Positions 38,084-46,545 of a DNA stretch of 64,000 nt are shown in pieces; position 1 is the stretch's first letter; each line of letters starts with the position of its first letter. Origin of the DNA: Aurantimonas endophytica (lineage in GTDB: Bacteria; Pseudomonadota; Alphaproteobacteria; Rhizobiales; Rhizobiaceae); assembly GCF_014196845.1 (NCBI RefSeq), contig NZ_JACIEM010000004.1:62001-126000 (forward strand), given 5' to 3'. Below the pieces are notes generated by a model. It searched no databases, had not been told where the DNA came from, and saw only the letters and a program-made list of their open reading frames with translations. The translations under genes and the position numbers were made by a program.

Positions 38084-39802
38084 TCAGCGCTGGAGCTTGA
38101 CGCCGAGGCGCACGGTGTCGGCCCGGTAGTCGGCGCCGGCGACCTCCGAATAAAGCTCGCGGTGGCTGTAGAGGCCGGTCAGCGCGAGGCTGCTTGTCAG
38201 CCAGTAGTTGAATCCCGCTTCCCCGAGCCACTCGATCTCGTCGCTGCTCGCCAGAGAGGAGTCGGCGTAGGTGGCTGTGATCGCAGCCGTCAGGTCGGTC
38301 CGGGCGGTGAGGATATGCGTCACGCCCAGCGATCCCTCGTAGGAGACCGTCGTGGACTGGCCGGAGCTTTCCGGCTCGAACGTCGTCCGGGCGGCGAGCG
38401 TGACGTCGGTGCCGCGGCGGGGCGACCATTGCAGCGCGGCGTCCAGCGTCGGCGCGGCCGTCGTCTCCGCACGGTCGTCTTCGGGCTTGTTCCAGGCGTA
38501 GCCGACCGCGATCTCGCCACTCAGCTTTTCGGAAAGGTCGAGCCCGACGCCGGCGCGCAATGACGGGATCAGCGAATCCCGCCCGAGTTCTCCGCTATCC
38601 GTCTCGTCGAACAGCCGCTGCCCGAGACTGCTTTCCAGGAACGGTTGCAACGCTGGTGAGAGGCGGTAGCCGGCCCTGAGCGCGCCGGTCAGCGTGGTGT
38701 AGCTCTGTGATGGCAATCCCTCGGGCAGTCCGGAGTAGTTTTCCCGCGCCACCGTGCCCGTACCACCCAGCACCAGCCGGCCGAATTCCCGCTGCAGCTG
38801 CGCCGAGGCGGAGCCGCTGAGCACCTCCGGCCGCTCGGCCCCGGCCAGCGCGACGTCGATCTCGACAGGGTCCTCGCGCCGATATTCCAGCGCGCCGCGG
38901 AACGTGGCGGTGGTGACACGGTCGATGTCGAGCCGCAGGCGGCCATCCACCACGGCACTCGGATCTTCAGGCTCCTCGCCGGCGAAATTCCGCCGATAGG
39001 TCAGCCGCGTGTTGAACTCCGCCTCGTGAAGCGACCAGTCCGACAAGAGACGTGCGGAAACCGTGGTCTCGCTGAACACGCCGCCTTCGCCGCCTGGCTC
39101 CTCGTCGAGATTGGTCGAGGCGCCGATATCCTGGATCAGCTCCGGAAACAGGATGAAGCTGCCGGCGCGGATGCCGAGCGGCGCGAAGGGATCGCCCGCG
39201 GGCCGGCGGACGATCCGCTGCAGCGCGGCTGCCGGGCGGTTGCTGCGCAAGAGGTCGCGCGACCCCGGCGTCTCGCCCGCGATACCGGCCGACAGCGGCG
39301 GGTTGCTCGGCGCCGGCAGAGCCGGGGTGGCGGCCGGCCGGGGGAAGGCCGGGTCGTCGGGGGCCCCGTCCATGCCGGATCGGCGAGCTGCGCCAGATAT
39401 CGGGCGAACCGGGCGGGACGGGCCCGAGAGGTCGGCGGATCCCGCAGGCCGCGGCGGGGCTGCCTCGAACAGGTCGAAGCTTGGCGCCGCCGGCGCCTTC
39501 TCCTCGTCCAGATCCTCCGCCAGCGGATCGTATCTTTCGTCCTCCGGCGGCGCCTCGTCGGCAGAACGCCCCGACGGCAGGTCCTGCGATCGCGTGTCGA
39601 GCGCCTCGCCGTTCCCGATCCGCGGCTCGTCGGCCTGGCGCCTGATCCCGTCGAGCGCCTCCCCGTCCGTCAGGTCCGAGCCGGTTCGCAGTTCGGGCAG
39701 GACAAGCGTCTGGGCCGCGGCCGGATCGGCGGACGCGGCCGAGAGCGCGCCGGCAAGGGCTGCTCCGAACAGGGCCAAAAGGCAGGGGAAAAGCCGGGTC
39801 AT
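38084..39802 (-). CDS. Outer-membrane beta-barrel protein with long disordered N-terminal region
   Basis: About 572 residues, starting at ATG 39802 with a signal peptide (MTRLFPCLLALFGAALAGAL). Residues 30-210 are Pro/Ala/Asp-rich and look unstructured (for example DERYDPLAEDLDEE). From about residue 215 the sequence alternates polar and hydrophobic residues with aromatic girdle residues. Repeated strand pairs run to the end (RADTVRLGVKLQR), and DIGASTNLDEEPGG looks like a first periplasmic turn. This matches the 'outer membrane beta-barrel protein' (BBP2-like) group of Hyphomicrobiales. The role is unknown. It is divergent from kpsF and preceded by a near-consensus CtrA site. Confidence 0.75.
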   Translation of the reverse strand: MTRLFPCLLALFGAALAGALSAASADPAAAQTLVLPELRTGSDLTDGEALDGIRRQADEPRIGNGEALDTRSQDLPSGRSADEAPPEDERYDPLAEDLDEEKAPAAPSFDLFEAAPPRPAGSADLSGPSRPVRPISGAARRSGMDGAPDDPAFPRPAATPALPAPSNPPLSAGIAGETPGSRDLLRSNRPAAALQRIVRRPAGDPFAPLGIRAGSFILFPELIQDIGASTNLDEEPGGEGGVFSETTVSARLLSDWSLHEAEFNTRLTYRRNFAGEEPEDPSAVVDGRLRLDIDRVTTATFRGALEYRREDPVEIDVALAGAERPEVLSGSASAQLQREFGRLVLGGTGTVARENYSGLPEGLPSQSYTTLTGALRAGYRLSPALQPFLESSLGQRLFDETDSGELGRDSLIPSLRAGVGLDLSEKLSGEIAVGYAWNKPEDDRAETTAAPTLDAALQWSPRRGTDVTLAARTTFEPESSGQSTTVSYEGSLGVTHILTARTDLTAAITATYADSSLASSDEIEWLGEAGFNYWLTSSLALTGLYSHRELYSEVAGADYRADTVRLGVKLQR

Positions 39803-39872
39803 CGCGATTATTCGGGCACCTTGATCGATCGTCCGCGGACCTCCGGGCTTGCCGAAACGTAAATTTTCTTGG

Positions 39873-39888
39873 TTAAGGATAGGTTGAC
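39873..39888. promoter_or_regulatory. CtrA-like site between the barrel-protein gene and kpsF
   Basis: TTAA-GGATAGG-TTGAC has one mismatch to TTAA-N7-TTAAC. It lies in the 130-base divergent spacer, about 70 bases from the barrel-protein start and about 45 from kpsF. It also contains a possible -35 (TTGACG). Confidence 0.3.
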
Positions 39889-39932
39889 GAGATTGCCCGA
39901 ATCCTGCGCCGGCGCCGCCTTTGCGCTGCGTC

Positions 39933-40997
39933 ATGATTTGGCCCGACGCGCCTGATCAACTGCGCGCCATGCTGGCCGAAGGGCCGTACCGGAGAAGCCA
40001 GACCTTGATCCCCCAGACGATTGCCACGCCCGTCAGTCTCGGCTCCGCATCGGCCGTGCATACGATCGAGACCGAGGCCGAGGGGCTGCGGATTCTGGCG
40101 GGCCTGCTGCGGACCGAGATGGCAGCGCCCTTCGAGCGCGTCCTGGAGCTGATTTCGCGCGTGACCGGCCGCGTCATCGTTACCGGCGTCGGCAAGAGCG
40201 GCCATATCGGCGCGAAGATCGCGGCCACATTCGCCTCCACCGGCACACCGGCCTTCTTCGTCCACCCGTCCGAGGCCAATCACGGCGATCTCGGCATGAT
40301 CGGCCGCGACGATGCGATCCTGGCGATGTCCTGGTCGGGCGAAAGCGCCGAGCTCAAGGGCATCGTCGCCTATTCGCGGCGGTTCCGCATTCCGCTCGTC
40401 GCGCTCACCTCACGGCGCGATTCGACGCTGGGCCGCGAAGCCGATGAGGCGCTGATCCTGCCGCGTGCGGCGGAAGCCTGTCCGCATGGCCTCGCTCCCA
40501 CGACGTCGACGACGCTCCAGGTGGCGCTGGGTGATGCGCTGGCGGTGGCGCTGCTGGAACGCCGCGGCTTCACGCCGAGCGACTTCCGCGTGTTCCACCC
40601 GGGCGGCCAGCTCGGTGCGAGCCTGACCCATGTCGGCGACATCATGCATGTCGGCGAGTCGCTGCCGCTGGTGCCGGAAGGCATGCTGATGTCGGAGGCG
40701 ATCCTCATCATGTCGCGCAAGGGCTTCGGCTGCGTCGCCGTCGTCGACGGGGAGGGGCTGCTGCGCGGCCTCGTCACCGACGGCGACCTGCGGCGGCATC
40801 TGGCCGGCGACCTCCTGAGCAAGCCGGTCGAAGCGGTGATGACCCGCAACCCGAAGACGATCGAGCCCGAGACGATGGCGGCCAAGGCGCTGGACATCGT
40901 CAACAGCCTGAACATCACGGCGCTGATGGTTGTCCGGCAGGGCCGCCCGGTGGGCATCGTCCACCTGCACGACCTCCTGCGGATCGGCGCCGCCTGA
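39933..40997 (+). CDS. kpsF: KpsF/GutQ arabinose-5-phosphate isomerase
   Basis: About 354 residues. Converts ribulose-5-phosphate to arabinose-5-phosphate, the precursor of Kdo in lipopolysaccharide or capsule. A SIS domain (about residues 65-215) shows VIVTGVGKSGHIGAKIA and MSWSGESAEL. Two CBS domains follow (about residues 230-350; MSRKGFGCVAVVDGEGLLRG and VVRQGRPVGIVHLHDLLR). The start is uncertain: ATG 39933, ATG 39969 and a TTG near 40004 are in frame and none has a good ribosome-binding site. Conserved sequence begins only at about residue 36. Confidence 0.92.
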   Translation: MIWPDAPDQLRAMLAEGPYRRSQTLIPQTIATPVSLGSASAVHTIETEAEGLRILAGLLRTEMAAPFERVLELISRVTGRVIVTGVGKSGHIGAKIAATFASTGTPAFFVHPSEANHGDLGMIGRDDAILAMSWSGESAELKGIVAYSRRFRIPLVALTSRRDSTLGREADEALILPRAAEACPHGLAPTTSTTLQVALGDALAVALLERRGFTPSDFRVFHPGGQLGASLTHVGDIMHVGESLPLVPEGMLMSEAILIMSRKGFGCVAVVDGEGLLRGLVTDGDLRRHLAGDLLSKPVEAVMTRNPKTIEPETMAAKALDIVNSLNITALMVVRQGRPVGIVHLHDLLRIGAA

Positions 40998-41006
40998 GAC
41001 GCCTGG

Positions 41007-41474
41007 TCAGGTCGCTGGAGGCGGCACCGGCTCGACCTTGAGCACGCTGCCTTCGGCGCCGACGACCCGCACGCGCGTGCCCACCGGCAGGTCGGGCCCC
41101 TCGACGCTCCACCAGCTGTCTTCCAGCCCGACCCGTCCGCGTCCGCCGACGATGTCGTCGCTGAGCACCGCCTCGCGGCCGATCAGCCGCTGCGTCCGCC
41201 GGTTCAGTGTGTCGGGGGCGGAGGTCTCGGTCTTGGCCCCGTACCATTTTCTGCCAAGGAACACTGCGACCCCTGAAAGCACCACGAAGGCAAGGACCTG
41301 CTGCTGCCAGCCGAACCACTCACCGCCGATCAGGAGCACGTTCATCCCGACGACCAGCGCGGCGATCCCGAAGAACAGCAGGTAGACGCCGGGCAGCACC
41401 ACTTCGAGGACCAGCAGCAGCAGGCCCAGGATCCACCAGCCGTAGTCGGATAGCGCGCCGGCCCAATCGGTCAT
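41007..41474 (-). CDS. NfeD-family membrane protein
   Basis: A 155-residue short-form NfeD with three or so membrane helices (about residues 11-75) and a C-terminal OB-fold domain (residues about 90-150; LIGREAVLSDDIVGGRGRVGLEDSWW). NfeD proteins pair with SPFH proteins in membrane microdomains. The gene overlaps the SPFH gene upstream by 4 bases (ATGA), and the partnership is expected. Confidence 0.93.
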   Translation of the reverse strand: MTDWAGALSDYGWWILGLLLLVLEVVLPGVYLLFFGIAALVVGMNVLLIGGEWFGWQQQVLAFVVLSGVAVFLGRKWYGAKTETSAPDTLNRRTQRLIGREAVLSDDIVGGRGRVGLEDSWWSVEGPDLPVGTRVRVVGAEGSVLKVEPVPPPAT

Positions 41475-42493
41475 GCCTCACCCCCGGCCGTCGGAAAGGT
41501 CGGAACCGCGCTGCGCCGGCCAGCGCCGCCCTTGCGCGTCGCCGCCGGCTGGGCAGGGCCGGGCGCATTCGGCTCGGCCTCGCCGAAGGTGGCGCGGGCG
41601 ATCTCGGCGATGCCGGCGATAGAGCCGATGAGGGACGAGGCCTCGAGCGGCATCAGGACGACGCGCTGGTTCGGCGCGGACGCGATCTTGCCGAGCGCCT
41701 CGGTGTATTTCTGCGCCACGAAATAGTTGATCGCCTGGACGTCGCCCGCGGCGATCGCTTCGGAGACGAGGCGCGTCGCGGTGGCTTCCGCCTCGGCCAG
41801 CCGCTCGCGGCCCTCGGCCTCGCGATAGGCGGCATCCCGCCGGCCCTCGGCCTGCAGGATCTGCGACTGCTTCTCACCCTCGGCCCGCAGGATGGCGGCG
41901 TTGCGCGAGCCTTCCGCCTCGAGGATCTCCGCCCGCTTCTCGCGTTCGGCCATCATCTGCCGCGCCATCGAGTCCACGAGGTTCTTCGGCGGGTTGATGT
42001 CCTTGATCTCGATGCGGGTGATCTTGATTCCCCAACTGCTCGCCGCCTGGTCGACGACGCGCAGGATTTTCTCGGAGATGGCGTCGCGGTTGGACAGGAG
42101 GTCGTCGAGGTCCATCGACCCCATGACCGAGCGCAGGTTGGTCATCACCAGGTTGAGGATGGCGTTCTCGAGGCCTGAGACCTCATAGGCTGCCGCTGCC
42201 GCGTCCAGCACCTGATAGAAGGCGACGCCATCGGCCGCGACGGAGGCGTTGTCGCGGGTGATTACCTCCTGGGTCGGCACGTCCAGCACCTGCTCCATCA
42301 TGTTGAGCTTGCGGCCGACGCGCTCGACGAAGGGCATGATGACGTTGAGGCCGGGGGTCAGCGTGCGGGTGTAGCGGCCGAAATTCTCGACCGTGTAGTT
42401 GTAGCCCTGCGGGACGATCTTGATCGTCGAGAACAGGACGACGATCGCGAAGAACAGGACGACGAGGACGAGAATGCCGGTGGCGGTGAGCAT
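41471..42493 (-). CDS. qmcA: SPFH/stomatin-family membrane protease-associated protein
   Basis: A 340-residue protein with one N-terminal membrane helix (about residues 5-25), the PHB/SPFH domain (VPQGYNYTVENFGRYTRTLTP, about residues 28-48, to about 190), and a long coiled coil rich in Ala/Glu (AEGSRNAAILRAEGEKQSQI). The C-terminal tail is Pro/Ala-rich. This is the QmcA type, thought to form oligomeric cages in the inner membrane and to influence FtsH proteolysis. It is co-transcribed with nfeD. Confidence 0.93.
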   Translation of the reverse strand: MLTATGILVLVVLFFAIVVLFSTIKIVPQGYNYTVENFGRYTRTLTPGLNVIMPFVERVGRKLNMMEQVLDVPTQEVITRDNASVAADGVAFYQVLDAAAAAYEVSGLENAILNLVMTNLRSVMGSMDLDDLLSNRDAISEKILRVVDQAASSWGIKITRIEIKDINPPKNLVDSMARQMMAEREKRAEILEAEGSRNAAILRAEGEKQSQILQAEGRRDAAYREAEGRERLAEAEATATRLVSEAIAAGDVQAINYFVAQKYTEALGKIASAPNQRVVLMPLEASSLIGSIAGIAEIARATFGEAEPNAPGPAQPAATRKGGAGRRSAVPTFPTAGGEA

Positions 42494-42598
42494 GTTGCGG
42501 TCTCCGAAGGAGCGAACCGGCTGCGGCTTACGGGCACCACAACGGCGAAGGCGGCACTATCGTCGCCCGGTGGCACTGTCGCAAGCCGTGGCGCGGGT

Positions 42599-43660
42599 TC
42601 AGTCGACCCAGCCCCGGAGTTCGCGCCGTACCATCGCCTCGATGACGTCCATGCCGGGTTCGGAATCGTTGAGGCAGGGAATATGGGCGAAGTGCTCGCC
42701 GCCCGCCTCGTGGAAGATCTCGCCCGCCTCGCCGGCGATCTCCTCGAGCGTCTCCAGGCAATCGGAGACGAAGCCCGGATTGAACACCGCGATCGCCTTG
42801 ATCCCCTCGCGGGCCAGCGCCTCGACGGTCTTGTCGGTATAGGGCTGCAGCCATTCCTCCGGGCCGAAGCGCGACTGGAAGCAGGTCATCAGCCGGCCCT
42901 TCGGCCAGCCGAGCCGCTCTTCCAGGAGCCGCGAGGTCTTCTGGCAGTGGCAGTGATACGGGTCGCCCTTGCGAAAATAGCTCTGCGGGATGCCGTGATA
43001 GGATGCGATCACCCGCTCGGGCTCGAAGTCGAGCGTCGCCAGGTGCGTTTCGATCGAGCGCGCCAGCGCGTCGATATAGATCGGCTCGTCGTGATAGGGC
43101 GGCACAGTGCGGACCGCCGGCATCCACCGCTTGGTCATCATGTGCTCGAAGAACTTGTCGTTGACGGTCGCCGTGGTCGAGGCCGCATATTGCGGGTAGA
43201 GCGGGTAGACGAGGATCCGGTCGCAGCCCTGCTCGATCAGATGGTCGGTGCGCTCAGCGATCGACGGGTTGCCGTAGCGCATCGCCCAGTCGACGACGAT
43301 CTCGCCGCGCCCCGCCAGCCGCAGCGCCAGCTTCTCGCCTTGCGCCCTGGTGAAGGTACGCAGCGGCGACTCGTTGCGCTCGGTGTTCCAGATCTCCGCA
43401 TAGGCCGCGCCGGACTTCTTCGGGCGGGTGTTCAGCACGATGCCGTAGAGGATCGGGTACCAGGCGGCACGCGGCCATTCGATGACCCGCTTGTCGGAGA
43501 GGAACTCCTTCAGATAGCGGCGCATCGGCTTGAAGTCGGTACCGTCCGGCGTCCCGAGATTCACCAGGAGAACCCCGACCTTCGGCTGCTTCACCGTCGG
43601 GTGACCGGCGGGGAGCGGGCCGGTCGCCCGTTCGGCGATCGTCTTGGTCAGGGCATTCAT
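42599..43660 (-). CDS. hemH: Ferrochelatase
   Basis: About 353 residues. Inserts ferrous iron into protoporphyrin IX to make haem. Family motifs are VGVLLVNLGTPDGT, the catalytic His in ASYHGIPQSYFRKGDPYHCH, and the acidic site GFVSDCLETLEEI. The KGDPYHCHCQKTSRLL cysteines resemble part of a cluster site seen in some ferrochelatases, but the full ligand set is not established. ATG 43660 begins the conserved part. omp10 lies 163 bases upstream on the same strand. Confidence 0.95.
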   Translation of the reverse strand: MNALTKTIAERATGPLPAGHPTVKQPKVGVLLVNLGTPDGTDFKPMRRYLKEFLSDKRVIEWPRAAWYPILYGIVLNTRPKKSGAAYAEIWNTERNESPLRTFTRAQGEKLALRLAGRGEIVVDWAMRYGNPSIAERTDHLIEQGCDRILVYPLYPQYAASTTATVNDKFFEHMMTKRWMPAVRTVPPYHDEPIYIDALARSIETHLATLDFEPERVIASYHGIPQSYFRKGDPYHCHCQKTSRLLEERLGWPKGRLMTCFQSRFGPEEWLQPYTDKTVEALAREGIKAIAVFNPGFVSDCLETLEEIAGEAGEIFHEAGGEHFAHIPCLNDSEPGMDVIEAMVRRELRGWVD

Positions 43661-43823
43661 CGGCGCATCCTCAGGCAGTTTCGGCACTCCGCTTCGCGCG
43701 GCACGGCCACGAGCGGCCGGCCGCTGATGTCCGTACCGCCGCATTCCGTCTCATCAAGGCGATATAGGCGCCTTCGCCTTCAGGCGAAACGCGACGGACC
43801 GTCTTGGCGGTGCGACGAATTGC

Positions 43824-44201
43824 TCAGCCGCGCGCTAGGCTGAAGCTCGAACCGTCGGCGGCAGTGCAGGTCATCTGCCCGGAAGCGTGGTTGCAGTTAG
43901 CGGCCAGCTGCTGGTTTCGCTGCAGCGAGCGATAGTTGATCTGGATCTGGCCGGCGCCGGTCGTCGTGTAGGTTCCCTCGGCGAGGAGCCCGTTGGTGGC
44001 GCTTTCGGCCGAGGTGAAGCGCCCGTTCTGGAATCGCGCCGTATAGGGGACCGGCCCGCCGACGTTCCGCCAGTTGCCTTCCACGCCGAGCGGCATCTGC
44101 TGCTGCTGCGGCAGGGAGGGCGCCAGCGATGCCTGGCGCTCCGACTGGCAGGCAGCCAGCGTCAGGGTGAGAAGGGCAAGGCAGAGGGCAGAACGGCGCA
44201 T
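43824..44201 (-). CDS. omp10: Omp10-like outer-membrane lipoprotein
   Basis: A 125-residue lipoprotein. The lipobox LAAC places the lipidated Cys at residue 18. The mature part resembles Brucella Omp10 as I remember it: GVEGNW near residue 45, then NGRFTSAESATNGLLAEGTY and INYRSLQRN, ending in MTCTAADGSSFSLARG. Two Cys in the C-terminal part could form a disulfide. The beta-rich fold is like the AprI/Inh inhibitor group. The role is unknown. It sits upstream of hemH. Confidence 0.82.
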   Translation of the reverse strand: MRRSALCLALLTLTLAACQSERQASLAPSLPQQQQMPLGVEGNWRNVGGPVPYTARFQNGRFTSAESATNGLLAEGTYTTTGAGQIQINYRSLQRNQQLAANCNHASGQMTCTAADGSSFSLARG

Positions 44202-44354
44202 GAAAAGGTCCTTCACTACGACTGCGCTGCCAGCGGCCCGCGCGATACACAACAATGCTGTCGGCAATCAGCCATATGGCATGATTCCGGGGTCACAAGC
44301 GCCAAGGTTAACGCATTCATGCAGCACTGTCATCGCGCCCGGAGCACGGCCGGA

Positions 44355-44798
44355 TCAGACGGTTTCCGCCCGCCGCGGCGCGAGGACGGAGTGGATCGAC
44401 CCGATCGTCTCGATGGAGCGGATGCGGCCATCGGTGGTGAAGGCGAACCAGTACATCGTCGTCCCGGTGATCAGCGTACCGGTCTTCTCGTCCCGGCGCG
44501 TCCAGTCGCAGCGGCTGGCGGCCTCGTCGAGCTCGCAGACGATGCCGCGCGGCTCGTAGGAAATATAGGCGGTGCGCTTCATCAGCTCTTGCAGGAAGGC
44601 CGTCGCTTCTTCCTCGCCTTGCAGCCGGAACTCACCCTCCATTCGTCCGAACCAGGGAGCATCGGCGAGCGCGGCGTTGCTGCGCTGGGAGAACACGGCT
44701 CCCGGCGCGAAATGCTGCGCGATGTTGCCGGGGGTGCCGGCCATCACCGCATCCATCACCGCCTCGACCACCTGCCGCCGGGCCTCGCTATCCGTCAT
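44355..44798 (-). CDS. NTF2/SnoaL-like protein
   Basis: About 147 residues with the alpha+beta cone fold typical of the NTF2-like superfamily: VMDAVMAGTPGNIAQHFAPGAVF at the N terminus (helix and first strand), then FLQELMKRTAYISYEPRGIVCELDE, and a final strand pair TMYWFAFTTDGRIRSI. Such proteins include isomerases, hydrolases and ligand carriers; the substrate is unknown. ATG 44798 has GGAG 6 bases upstream; ATG 44810 and a GTG further up are also in frame. Confidence 0.7.
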   Translation of the reverse strand: MTDSEARRQVVEAVMDAVMAGTPGNIAQHFAPGAVFSQRSNAALADAPWFGRMEGEFRLQGEEEATAFLQELMKRTAYISYEPRGIVCELDEAASRCDWTRRDEKTGTLITGTTMYWFAFTTDGRIRSIETIGSIHSVLAPRRAETV

Positions 44799-44894
44799 TA
44801 CTTGCTCCATCACGGCGGCTTCTTCGTAGCCGCCCATGGGTGAAGCGAGTGCTTCACCGGCTCGATCAATATGATCGGCCGGAAAAGCAAACGG

Positions 44895-46340
44895 TTACCT
44901 GACGAGGATGTTCCTGAACTGCCACGGATCCTTGTCGTCGATGTCCTCGGGGAACAAGCCGGGACGATCCTTCAGCGGCGTCCAGTCGGTATAGTAGCCC
45001 TTGACCGGGCCGAGATAGGGTCGCTGCACTTCCAGGCAGCGCCGATAGTCCATCTCGTCGGTCTCGACGATTCCCGCCTCCGGGTTCTCCAGCGCCCAGA
45101 CCATTCCGGCAAGTACCGCGGAACTGACCTGCAACCCGGTGGCACTCTGGTAGGGCGCCAGCTCGCGCGTCTCCTCGAGCGACAGCTGCGAGCCGTACCA
45201 GTAGGCGTTCTTGTCGTGGCCGTAGAGCAGCACGCCCAGCTCGTCGATGCCGTCGAGAAGTTCGCTCTCGTCGAGTACGTGATGCTCAGGCTGGATCTTC
45301 CCCGCCGCGCCGAACAGCTCGTCCAGCGACAGGACCGCGTCGTTGCACGGGTGATAGGCGTAGTGGCAGGTTGGCCGATACGTCACCTCGTCGTCGCGGT
45401 TGCGATGGGTGAAGTAGTCGGCGATCGAGATCGACTCGTTGTGGGTGACGAGGAAGCCGTATTGCGGCCCCGGCGTCGGGCACCAGGAGCGGACCCGCGT
45501 GTTCGCGCCGGGCTGCTCCAGGAAGATGCCTGGCTGGTGGCCCTTCTTGTGCTTGCGGGCGTTCTTCGGCATCCACTTCTCGTGGGTGCCCCAGCCGAGT
45601 TCAGCCGGCTGCATGCCTTCCGACAGGAAGCCTTCCACCGACCACGTATTCCAGAACACGTTGAGCGGCTTCGGCGCCTTGGCGCGCTGGGTGTCGCGTT
45701 CGGCGATGTGGATGCCCTTGACGCCGGCGCGCTTCATCAGCTTTGCCCAGCCTTCGCGGTCATCCGTGGTGGGCTCGGTGAATTCCAGCCCGATCTCGCG
45801 CGAGACGTCGAGCAGCGCCTGCTTGACGAACCACGAGACCATGCCCGGATTGGCGCCGCAGCAGGAGACGGCCGTTGTGCCGCCCGGGTGCTTGCGCTTC
45901 TCCTTGCGCACCGTTTCGCGCAGCGCGTAGTTGGTGCGGTCGGCGTTCGAGAGCGACTCGTTGAAATAGAAGCCGAGCCACGGCTCTACGACCGTGTCGA
46001 TGTAGAGAACGCCGAGCTTGCGGCAGAGCTTCATCAGGTCGAGCGAGCCGGTGTCCACCGACAGGTTGACGCAGAAACCCTGGCCCGAGCCTTCGGTCAG
46101 CAGCGGCGTCAGCAGTTCCTCGTAATTCTTCTTGGTCACGGCCTCGTGGACGAAGCGGATGCCCCGCTCCTCGAGCAGCGTCTTGCCGGAATCATCGGGG
46201 TCGACGACGGTGAAGCGCGACTTGTCGTAGTCGAAATGCCGCTCGATCAGCGGCAGGGTTCCCTTGCCGATCGAACCGAAGCCGATCATCACGATGGGCC
46301 CTGAAATCTTGGCGTGGACCGGATGCTTGTCACGTTTCAT
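44895..46340 (-). CDS. hss: Homospermidine synthase
   Basis: A 481-residue NAD-dependent enzyme that makes sym-homospermidine from putrescine units, a major polyamine in many Hyphomicrobiales. The Rossmann motif is IVMIGFGSIGKGTLPLIERH (residues 16-35). The mid-region SCCGANPGMVSWFVKQALLD and the family segments WNTWSVEGFLSEGMQPAELG and HNESISIADYFTHR are present. The length is typical. AGAAGGG lies 6 bases before the ATG. Two tandem PHO boxes lie 50-90 bases upstream, which suggests phosphate-starvation control by PhoB. Confidence 0.96.
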   Translation of the reverse strand: MKRDKHPVHAKISGPIVMIGFGSIGKGTLPLIERHFDYDKSRFTVVDPDDSGKTLLEERGIRFVHEAVTKKNYEELLTPLLTEGSGQGFCVNLSVDTGSLDLMKLCRKLGVLYIDTVVEPWLGFYFNESLSNADRTNYALRETVRKEKRKHPGGTTAVSCCGANPGMVSWFVKQALLDVSREIGLEFTEPTTDDREGWAKLMKRAGVKGIHIAERDTQRAKAPKPLNVFWNTWSVEGFLSEGMQPAELGWGTHEKWMPKNARKHKKGHQPGIFLEQPGANTRVRSWCPTPGPQYGFLVTHNESISIADYFTHRNRDDEVTYRPTCHYAYHPCNDAVLSLDELFGAAGKIQPEHHVLDESELLDGIDELGVLLYGHDKNAYWYGSQLSLEETRELAPYQSATGLQVSSAVLAGMVWALENPEAGIVETDEMDYRRCLEVQRPYLGPVKGYYTDWTPLKDRPGLFPEDIDDKDPWQFRNILVR

Positions 46341-46391
46341 GGACAGCCCTTCTGGTAGGTGAATTGTGCCGAGGGTTTCGGCGAAGGCGCT

Positions 46392-46432
46392 AGAACAGTT
46401 TCATGACAGGGGCTAGGACAGTTAGGTGACAA
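46392..46432 (-). promoter_or_regulatory. Two tandem PHO boxes upstream of hss
   Basis: On the minus strand the order is TTGTCAC-N4-CTGTCCT, 5 bases, then CTGTCAT-N4-CTGTTCT. The rhizobial PhoB box is two CTGTCAT repeats separated by 4 bases (11-base period). The first half of the second box is exact and the other halves have one or two mismatches. The two boxes are 23 bases apart, about two helical turns. The inner edge is 51 bases before the hss ATG. Confidence 0.75.
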
Positions 46433-46545
46433 ATGAAAGGGCAGGAAGCCTGACCGACATTGCGGGCGCAGCTTGGTTTTGCGTCTGGGTGTGGTCAAAT
46501 GCCCTTGGTTCATCCTCTCCCGAGACCGCTACGGCCGAAACCTGA

